A stretch of 5,609 nucleotides of DNA from Archangium sp. (GTDB lineage: Bacteria; Myxococcota; Myxococcia; Myxococcales; Myxococcaceae), in assembly GCA_016793525.1 (NCBI GenBank), contig JAEUJT010000494.1, positions 1 through 5,609 of the forward strand, in the 5' to 3' direction. The position numbers and the translations under genes are program-made. Below are positions 1-5,609 of this stretch, one piece after another. The notes under the pieces were generated by a model, which saw only the letters and a list, made by a program, of their open reading frames with translations, did no database searches and was not told the origin of the DNA. Numbering within the stretch: position 1 is the stretch's first letter; the number at the start of each line of letters is the position of its first letter.

Positions 1-371
1 TGGCCGATGACGAGGTGGCCGTCGACGCCCTGGCGCAGGCGGCCATGGGGTTGGCGGTGCCGTCGTCGGTCGAGGTGGTGACGCGCACGGTAGCGACGGT
101 GAATTACCCAGCGCTGGCGGCTGACGGCGTGCGCACCCTGGTGCTGTTTCGCGATGTCGCGGCGGCGGTCTCGGCGCGGGCGGGCGGGTTGCCCGACGGG
201 GTGTTGAACGTAGGCAACGTGCACGCGGGGCCCGGTCGGCACGCGGTGACGCGCACGGTGTTTCTCTCTGGCGATGAAGAGGCGCAGCTCACCGCGCTCG
301 ACACGAGCGGAATGGAAGTGGTGCTTCAGGCCGTGCCCGCCGAGCGCCCGATGCACCTGGGCCGCAGCTAA
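1..371 (+). CDS. PTS mannose/fructose/sorbose-family IIB subunit, 3' part
   Basis: The gene is cut by the left edge; the reading frame is open from base 3 and about 122 residues are visible. IIB proteins of this family accept phosphate from IIA on an N-terminal histidine and pass it to a sugar at the membrane IIC/IID complex. The visible part fits the family from the 'DDEVA' segment onward: 'LAVPSSVEVV', 'VRTLVLFRDVAAAV' and the characteristic 'GVLNVGNVHAGPG', then 'VFLSGDEEAQL' and a final strand 'GMEVVLQAVP'. The active-site loop with the phospho-histidine lies upstream of the window and cannot be checked. In myxobacteria such PTS proteins often belong to incomplete, regulatory PTS branches, but nothing here shows whether IIC/IID genes are present. 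The TAA stop overlaps the TAG stop of the opposing sua5 gene. The family call is fairly secure; the sugar is unknown. Confidence 0.8.
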   Translation, partial: ADDEVAVDALAQAAMGLAVPSSVEVVTRTVATVNYPALAADGVRTLVLFRDVAAAVSARAGGLPDGVLNVGNVHAGPGRHAVTRTVFLSGDEEAQLTALDTSGMEVVLQAVPAERPMHLGRS

Positions 372-1330
372 GTACGTCGCGGCGTCGCGGCGCGGGTGAG
401 CCGGTCGTTCACCGCGAGGCCCAACCCCGAATCCGTCGGGCGAATCGCGACGATGACGTCGCACCCTCGTGCATCGGCTTCGCGCAGGAGCCCGTAGAGC
501 GCCCGCGCATAGCCCTCGGCGTCATCGGGAATGGCGAGGTGAATGGCTCCCGTCGGAGGCTGTTCACTCGACGGTGCGAGCACGGCGACGCGGGCCCCGG
601 CGGCGAGGCGCTTCGTCACCTCCTTCTCGAGTGAATCACGGGTCGCCAGCACCAGGCCGGCGCGCGGAGCGTAGTGTGAGGCCACCATTCCCGGCGCGCG
701 AATGTCGGTGGCCGCCGTCGCGAGGGGCACGCGGGCGTGGAGCGCGGCTTCGATGGCCTCGAGGGGCACGCCTCCAGGTCGAAGGAGCCGGGGGGCGACG
801 CCGCTGAGGTCGACGATGGTGGATTCGACGCCGACGGTGCAGGGGCCTCCGTCAAGGACCTCCGCCACGTCGCTGCCCAGCTCGTCGCGCACGTGCTGCG
901 CGGTGGTGGGGCTGACGCGGCCGTAGCGGTTGGCGCTGGGGGCGGCGATGCCTCCGGCGAATTCGCGCAGCAGCTCGAGCGCCAGCGGGTGGTCGGGCAC
1001 GCGGAGGCCGACGGTATTCTGCCCACCCGTCACGGCGTCTGAAGGGCGGTCGCTCCGGGGGACGATGAGGGTCAAGGGCCCCGGCCAGAAGGCGGCGGCG
1101 AGGGCCTCGGCGTGCGCGGAAAAGGTGGAGGCCCAGCGGCGGGCTTCGGGGAGGTCGGCGACATGCACGATGAGTGGGTGGGTGGACGGTCGGCCCTTCA
1201 CCGCGAAGATGCGGCGTACGGCGAGCTCGTTCGACGCGTCGGCGCCCAAGCCGTAGACGGTTTCGGTGGGGAGGCCGATGAGGTCTCCGCGGCGCAGCGC
1301 CTCGAGGGCGCGGGTCAGCGCTGGACGCAT
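368..1330 (-). CDS. sua5: L-threonylcarbamoyladenylate synthase, two-domain Sua5 type
   Basis: This cytoplasmic enzyme makes threonylcarbamoyl-AMP from threonine, bicarbonate and ATP, the first step of the t6A modification at position 37 of ANN-decoding tRNAs. The 320-residue protein has the YrdC-like domain at about residues 1-195: 'PTETVYGLG' (21-29), 'KGRP' (45-48), 'FWPGPLTLI' (81-89), the '[10 protein letters not shown]' nucleotide-binding segment (131-140), 'GVEST' (167-171) and 'RPG' (184-186). A linker resembling the Sua5 'SPGM..HYAP' element follows at 212-222 ('[11 protein letters not shown]'), then a C-terminal Rossmann-like Sua5 domain to the end. The length fits two-domain Sua5 rather than short TsaC. 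The start has no clear Shine-Dalgarno sequence. An ATG ten bases further upstream is out of frame, so 1330 is the best start. The gene is divergent from queF and convergent with the PTS IIB gene. Confidence 0.95.
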   Translation of the reverse strand: MRPALTRALEALRRGDLIGLPTETVYGLGADASNELAVRRIFAVKGRPSTHPLIVHVADLPEARRWASTFSAHAEALAAAFWPGPLTLIVPRSDRPSDAVTGGQNTVGLRVPDHPLALELLREFAGGIAAPSANRYGRVSPTTAQHVRDELGSDVAEVLDGGPCTVGVESTIVDLSGVAPRLLRPGGVPLEAIEAALHARVPLATAATDIRAPGMVASHYAPRAGLVLATRDSLEKEVTKRLAAGARVAVLAPSSEQPPTGAIHLAIPDDAEGYARALYGLLREADARGCDVIVAIRPTDSGLGLAVNDRLTRAATPRRT

Positions 1331-1359
1331 GGTGGCGCCATGCTAACAGCCCGCGCGCC

Positions 1360-1731
1360 ATGCCCAGCCAGCCATCGAAGAAGCTCGACACGTTCAAGAA
1401 CCCCGCACCGGTCCGCGACTACGAAATCGCCTTCGACTGCCCAGAATTCACCTGCCTCTGCCCGTTGACCGGTCAGCCCGACTTCGCGCACTTCCGCATT
1501 CGCTACGTGCCCGACGCGCTGTGCGTCGAGCTGAAGAGCCTCAAGATGTACCTCTGGAGCTTCCGCGACGAAGGCGCGTTCCACGAGGCGGTCACCAACC
1601 GAATTCTCGAAGACATCGTGAAGGCCGTGAAGCCGCGGCACCTGGTCGTCGAGGGCGACTGGTACGTGCGCGGGGGCATCGCCACCAAGGTGACGGTGAC
1701 GCACGAGGGGAAGCCGTCGAAGAAGCGGTAG
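1360..1731 (+). CDS. queF: NADPH-dependent 7-cyano-7-deazaguanine (preQ0) reductase QueF, short type
   Basis: QueF reduces the nitrile of preQ0 to the amine of preQ1 using two NADPH, a step of queuosine synthesis for position 34 of GUN-anticodon tRNAs. The 123-residue length matches the unimodular (Bacillus-like, type I) enzyme of the tunnelling fold. Visible signatures are '[13 protein letters not shown]' (30-42), with Cys34 as the expected thioimide-forming nucleophile and Asp41 as the expected proton donor. The NADPH-binding family motif appears as 'ELKSLKMY' (57-64), followed by 'FHE' (74-76) and '[10 protein letters not shown]' near the C-terminus. The ATG at 1360 lacks a clear ribosome-binding site; the ATG at 1340 is in another frame. 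The gene stands alone on this strand, and its promoter must lie in the 29-base gap or inside the 5' end of sua5. Assignment is very secure. Confidence 0.96.
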   Translation: MPSQPSKKLDTFKNPAPVRDYEIAFDCPEFTCLCPLTGQPDFAHFRIRYVPDALCVELKSLKMYLWSFRDEGAFHEAVTNRILEDIVKAVKPRHLVVEGDWYVRGGIATKVTVTHEGKPSKKR

Positions 1732-1738
1732 AAACTGG

Positions 1739-1759
1739 AGCGCAGTGGAGCCCTGCGCT
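1739..1759 (+). terminator. Hairpin just after queF, possible terminator
   Basis: A perfect 7-bp inverted repeat (AGCGCAG / CTGCGCT) with a 7-base loop begins 8 bases after the queF stop codon. The position suits transcription termination or 3'-end protection of the queF mRNA. No T-run follows, so it is not a textbook intrinsic terminator, and termination activity is an inference. Confidence 0.4.
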
Positions 1760-1786
1760 GACGTCGCGTGCATGCGCGGTGAGGCG

Positions 1787-1980
1787 ATGCCTCGACAGGT
1801 GCGGTTGCTGACGATGTTGGAGTTGCTCGGCACGCTGCGCCGGACGGTGTACCGCGACTTCGAAGTGCTCGAGTTCATCGGTGGTGGGCCTGGTGACGAG
1901 CGCCGAGGCCACGCGAGGTCTCGGCGGCTCCGTTCATGCCTCACTGTGGAGGAGTTGCGTGGGCTGCGCGCCGGAATCTG
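1787..1980 (+). pseudogene. Degraded remnant of an HTH/WYL-type transcriptional regulator
   Basis: The reading frame from ATG 1787 starts 'MPRQVRLLTMLELLG', typical of the first helix of DeoR-like HTH/WYL regulators ('RLL.LLELL'). It then jumps directly to 'RTVYRDFEVLEFIG', which resembles the recognition-helix end of the same domain ('RTVYRDIEAL...G'). About 20 residues that normally lie between, including the helix-turn-helix turn, are absent. Further on, 'LTVEELRGLRAGI' resembles the segment that precedes the WYL domain, again too close to the HTH. No WYL domain follows, and the frame runs on into the next gene without its own stop. I read this as a regulator gene collapsed by internal deletions. 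The frame also opens further upstream at ATG 1745, inside the queF hairpin, with nothing recognisable there. The limits given are approximate, and the family call rests on short motif matches. Confidence 0.5.
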
Positions 1981-1992
1981 CACCTTTGCGAG

Positions 1993-2009
1993 GTGGCCCC
2001 GGTGTTGCT
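1993..2009 (+). promoter_or_regulatory. Candidate sigma-54 (-24/-12) promoter for the GlsB-like gene
   Basis: The 17 bases GTGGCCCCGGTGTTGCT match the consensus YTGGCACGRNNNTTGCW at 11 of 14 defined positions. The essential GG (1995-1996) and GC (2007-2008) are exactly ten bases apart, and TGGC and TTGC are both intact. Transcription would begin near 2020. That leaves a leader of about 28 bases containing an AGAGG ribosome-binding site before the ATG at 2048. The site lies immediately beyond the pseudogene remnant. Activity is inferred. Confidence 0.55.
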
Positions 2010-2316
2010 GGGCTCTGAACACGTTCACGTCGCTTCAGAGGTTGCCCATGGGTCTACTTGTCGCTGCAGTCGTCGGAGTCTCGGTTGGAGTACTGGCGCG
2101 GCGGGTGTTCCGTGACGACCAGACCCTGAGCTGGGCGCGCACCATGGCGCTGAGCCTGCTCGGCGCGTTCCTTGGGCGTGCCGCGGAGCTCCTCATCACC
2201 TTCGAAGGAGGCGGGCTCGAGTTCGCGCCATCGGGCGTGATGTGGGCAACCGTCGGCGCGTTGGCGGTGGTGGCCTTCGCGACGGTCGCCGAGAGCCGCG
2301 TGCGTGCGCGGGCTGC

Positions 2317-3996
<1,680 letters not shown>

Positions 3997-4009
3997 GTGC
4001 CGGCTTTCT

Positions 4010-4038
4010 CCTTCGAAGGCGGCGCGCGCTCGTTCGAA
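4010..4038. promoter_or_regulatory. Paired TTCGAA dyads, candidate activator binding sites
   Basis: CCTTCGAAGG is a perfect 10-bp palindrome, and a second TTCGAA core lies 21 bases away, two helical turns, which would place two dimers on one DNA face. They sit about 95-120 bases upstream of the csbD -24 element, a usual distance for enhancer sites. The first dyad also touches the activator's own ribosome-binding site, which would permit autoregulation. The binding role is inferred. Confidence 0.35.
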
Positions 4039-4129
4039 GTGAAGGGGTTGGTACTTCATCACGAACGAATGCACCAGCGGCCGAGGTCGGGCCGAAAGCG
4101 AAGTGCCCGCCGTTGCTCGCGTCGAAGCG

Positions 4130-4146
4130 TTGGCCGAGAACGTGCT
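4130..4146 (+). promoter_or_regulatory. Candidate sigma-54 (-24/-12) promoter for the csbD operon
   Basis: TTGGCCGAGAACGTGCT matches YTGGCACGRNNNTTGCW at 10 of 14 defined positions. The invariant GG (4132-4133) and GC (4144-4145) are separated by ten bases, and TTGGC is complete. Initiation would fall near 4157, giving a leader of about 45 bases with AGGAG before csbD. The divergent neighbour encodes a sigma-54 activator, which strengthens the call. Confidence 0.6.
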
Positions 4147-4201
4147 GTGGGTGACTCCGACTCGGCGCGAATCGTCGCGCTGCGCGTGCCAGGAGCACCA
4201 C

Positions 4202-4453
4202 ATGAATTGGGATCAACTGCAGGGCCAGGCGAAGCAACTCGGCGGCAAGTTCAAGGAGAAGTGGGCGAAGTTGACCGATGACGATCTCCTCCTGCTCCAG
4301 GGCAAGAAGGAAGTCTTCCTGGGCAAGCTCCAGGAGCGCACCGGCTTGGTGAAAGACGAAGCCGAGAAGCAGTTCGACGCGTTCCTCGGCACGCTGGCGA
4401 TGGACCCGAAGGCCGCCGACACCACGACCACCGCCGCCGCGTCGCCCAAGTAA
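4202..4453 (+). CDS. CsbD-family stress protein
   Basis: The 83-residue hydrophilic protein starts '[29 protein letters not shown]'. This is the hallmark of the CsbD family, whose members usually begin 'MNWDQIKG.W.Q.KGK.KE.WGKLTDDDL'. The domain continues with '[28 protein letters not shown]' (34-61). A low-complexity Thr/Ala tail (about 71-80) follows. CsbD proteins are abundant small proteins raised under general stress in many bacteria; their molecular function is not known. The start is fixed by AGGAG at 4191-4195, six bases before the ATG, and by the family N-terminus; the frame is open further upstream but shows no family sequence. It is first in a likely four-gene operon behind a sigma-54 promoter match and divergent from the activator gene, which implies inducible expression. 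Confidence 0.93.
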   Translation: MNWDQLQGQAKQLGGKFKEKWAKLTDDDLLLLQGKKEVFLGKLQERTGLVKDEAEKQFDAFLGTLAMDPKAADTTTTAAASPK

Positions 4454-4475
4454 CACCGCTGCACCCGCTCGGAGC

Positions 4476-4497
4476 GACGGTCGTTGGTTTGGCCGTC
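4476..4497 (+). other. Hairpin in the csbD-lmo0937 intergenic space
   Basis: GACGGTC (4476-4482) pairs with GGCCGTC (4491-4497) as a 7-bp stem with one G-U pair and an 8-base loop. No T-run follows, so it is more likely an mRNA stability or processing element, or partial terminator, that lets csbD be expressed above the downstream genes. It lies in the largest gap of the operon (94 bases). Confidence 0.3.
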
Positions 4498-4547
4498 CTC
4501 CGCTTGGCGCAGCGACTCACGTCACTCGTCGAACAAGGGAAACACCC

Positions 4548-4700
4548 ATGCTCTGGACCGTCGCAGTCGTGCTGTTGGTGCTGTGGGCGCTCGGAATGGT
4601 GAGCTCGTACACCATTGGCGGGTTCGTCCACGTCCTCCTCGTCTGCGCCGTCGTCGTGGTGCTGGTGCGGGTCATTCAGGGCCGCACGCTCTCCAAGTAG
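4548..4700 (+). CDS. lmo0937-family small membrane protein (50 residues)
   Basis: This short gene encodes 'MLWTVAVVLLVLWALGMVSS' followed by 'YTIGGFVHVLLVCAVVVVLV' and a basic tail ending 'RVIQGRTLSK'. The pattern of two membrane helices (about 3-18 and 24-42) joined by 'YTxGGFxHxLLV', with an 'R.IQGR' end, is that of the lmo0937 family (DUF5670), for which no biochemical function is established. AAGGGA at 4535-4540 lies seven bases before the ATG, and the full family length is present. It sits 94 bases after csbD and 39 before the DUF4398 lipoprotein gene, all on the same strand. It is short enough to be missed by automatic gene calling. The expected location is the inner membrane. Confidence 0.85.
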   Translation: MLWTVAVVLLVLWALGMVSSYTIGGFVHVLLVCAVVVVLVRVIQGRTLSK

Positions 4701-4739
4701 CGCTCCACCTTTCACTCCACGCCCTTTCAAGGAAAACCA

Positions 4740-5093
4740 ATGCTCCACAAAACAATGACGATGTCTCTCGCGGTTCTCGCGCTCGGCGGCTGTGCCACCG
4801 TTCAGATTCCCTCCGACCGGCTCCAGCGCAGCGAGGCCAGCATTCGCGGCGCCGAAGAGCTGGGCGCGTCGGGCGTGCCGGCCGCGCGGCTCCACCTACA
4901 GATGGCGAAGGACCAGACCGACGCGGCGAAGAAGATGGCCGCCGCTGGCGATGAGCGCGCGGTGTTGGTGTTGGCGCGCGCCGAAGCCGATGCCGAGCTC
5001 GCGCTCGGGCTGGCCCGAGAGGTCGCGGTTCACCAAGAAGCCGAACGCGCCTCGGAAGACCTGAAGACCGTTCAGTCTCGCGGCACGCCGTAA
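4740..5093 (+). CDS. DUF4398-type lipoprotein
   Basis: The 117-residue precursor has a short signal sequence and a lipobox 'LGGC' with the acylated cysteine at residue 18. The next residue is Ala, not Asp, which favours the outer membrane by the Enterobacterial sorting rule. The mature part is Ala/Glu-rich and helical. It contains 'SEASIRGAEELGASGVPAARLHLQMAKDQ' (about 31-59) followed by 'AVLVLARAEADAELALGLAREVA', the repeating pattern of DUF4398 ('AI..A...GA....P..L..A...L..A'). Its function is not known. AAGGA (4729-4733) is six bases upstream of the ATG. The gene lies 39 bases after the lmo0937-family gene and 25 bases before the next lipoprotein gene, so co-transcription is very likely. 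Confidence 0.8.
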   Translation: MLHKTMTMSLAVLALGGCATVQIPSDRLQRSEASIRGAEELGASGVPAARLHLQMAKDQTDAAKKMAAAGDERAVLVLARAEADAELALGLAREVAVHQEAERASEDLKTVQSRGTP

Positions 5094-5118
5094 GCCCACC
5101 CACCCCTTTCCGAAAGAC

Positions 5119-5609
5119 ATGAACATGACCACACCGACTCCCATGAAGCTCCTCGCCGTCCTCTCCCTCGCAGGCGCGCTGGGCGGTTGTGCCTCGGTCG
5201 CGCCCGCGGCGCTCGTCACCGCGCGCAACTCGTACACCGCCTCGAGCACCGGGCTCGCCGGCAAGATGACGCCCACCGAGCTGTACGATGCGAAGAAGGT
5301 GCTCGACCAGGCCAACACCGAGTTCGCCGAGAAGGGCGACACCCTCGTGCTGCGCGACTACGCGTACATCGCGCAGCGCAAGATTGAGCTCGCCGACGTG
5401 AAGGCGCGCATCGAGGTCGACCGTCAACGCGTGGCCGAGGCGACCAAGCAGGGCGTGGTGGCGCGCGACAGCCAGGTGAAGAGCACCCAGGCCGCGCTCG
5501 CCAACACCCGCGAGCAGCTCAAAGACGAGCGCACCGCCAACACCGCCGCCACCACCGAGCTGAAGAACGCCAACACCGCCCAGGGGAAAGAGCTGGAGAA
5601 GACCACCGC
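5119..5609 (+). CDS. DUF4398/coiled-coil lipoprotein, probably OmpA-like, 5' part
   Basis: The gene runs off the right edge; 163 complete codons are visible. The N-terminus 'MNMTTPTPMKLLAVLSLAG' leads to a lipobox 'LGGC' with Cys24, so the product should be a lipoprotein. After it, 'APAALVTARNSYTASSTG...MTPTELYDAKKVLDQANTEF' and 'VLRDYAYIAQRKIELADVKA' follow the DUF4398 pattern. From about residue 95 the sequence is charged and Ala/Thr-rich with no prolines, as in a long coiled coil. In myxobacterial proteins of this layout a peptidoglycan-binding OmpA domain usually follows, but that would lie outside the window. ATG 5119 is preferred for the weak purine-rich GAAAG upstream; Met9 is an alternative start that keeps the signal peptide. 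It overlaps nothing and is the fourth gene of the csbD operon. Confidence 0.75.
   Translation, partial: MNMTTPTPMKLLAVLSLAGALGGCASVAPAALVTARNSYTASSTGLAGKMTPTELYDAKKVLDQANTEFAEKGDTLVLRDYAYIAQRKIELADVKARIEVDRQRVAEATKQGVVARDSQVKSTQAALANTREQLKDERTANTAATTELKNANTAQGKELEKTT

Larger units (their letters stand above)
3997..4201. promoter_or_regulatory. Divergent control region between the activator gene and csbD
   Basis: This 205-base gap separates the chosen activator start from csbD. Reading from the activator side, it holds the activator's ribosome-binding site, a perfect 10-bp palindrome CCTTCGAAGG (4010-4019) and a second TTCGAA (4033-4038) exactly 21 bases further. An inverted pair CGTTCG (4031-4036) / CGAACG (4062-4067) follows, then the -24/-12 element and the csbD ribosome-binding site. 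The layout of upstream dyads followed by a sigma-54 promoter about 100 bases away fits enhancer-binding-protein control. If the activator actually starts at 4059, part of this stretch is also coding. Confidence 0.5.

Noticed and set aside
852..1397. - strand open frame overlapping sua5 in another frame
   Set aside because: The translation is Arg/Pro-rich and low-complexity, while the sua5 frame shows all family motifs.
1315..2028. - strand open frame (237 codons) antisense to queF and the pseudogene
   Set aside because: No recognisable domain; it covers the well-supported queF gene and extends into the sua5 5' end in the wrong frame.
4103..4116. Possible sigma-54 element GTGCCCGCCGTTGC
   Set aside because: The -12 half (TTGC) is good, but the essential GG of the -24 half is GT and TGGC is absent; the element at 4130 fits better.
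4504..4520. TTGGC upstream of the lmo0937-family gene as a third sigma-54 promoter
   Set aside because: At the required ten-base spacing the -12 dinucleotide is CA rather than GC, so there is no usable -12 half.

Overview
The window is high-GC DNA with strong G/C bias at third codon positions and dense genes. The gene types point to a deltaproteobacterium-like organism, most likely a member of the Myxococcota: a mannose-family PTS IIB protein, a XylR-type sigma-54 activator, DUF4398 lipoproteins and a probable DUF4398/OmpA protein. The taxonomic assignment is an inference from gene content and protein flavour, not from a database search.

Left part (1-1731), housekeeping. The 3' end of a PTS mannose/fructose/sorbose-type IIB gene (+) meets sua5 (-) tail to tail, with overlapping stop codons. 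sua5 encodes the two-domain threonylcarbamoyl-AMP synthase for tRNA t6A37. It is divergent from queF (+), which encodes the preQ0 reductase of queuosine (tRNA position 34) synthesis; only 29 bases separate the two start codons. A perfect 7-bp hairpin follows queF.

Middle part (1732-2383). About 300 bases hold the decayed remains of an HTH/WYL-type regulator. Next comes a small multi-pass membrane protein resembling the GlsB/YeaQ/YmgE (transglycosylase-associated) family. In front of it is a very good -24/-12 (sigma-54) promoter match. Its 3' end overlaps the end of the following convergent gene.

Right part (2317-5609), the most interesting section. A XylR/DmpR/MopR-family sigma-54 activator gene (-) has the complete V4R zinc site, but two positions that bind phenol in MopR are replaced. 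It is divergent from a probable operon (+): csbD, a 50-residue lmo0937-family membrane protein, a DUF4398 lipoprotein, and a second DUF4398 lipoprotein that runs off the window and probably ends in an OmpA domain. A second -24/-12 promoter match with correct spacing lies just upstream of csbD. TTCGAA-centred palindromes occur upstream of both sigma-54 promoter candidates.

Working model (inference): the activator senses an unknown hydrophobic or envelope-related ligand. With sigma-54 RNA polymerase it switches on two flanking units, the GlsB-like gene and the csbD-lmo0937-lipoprotein operon, which together form an envelope-stress module. I did not recognise any tRNA, rRNA, CRISPR array, insertion sequence or origin.
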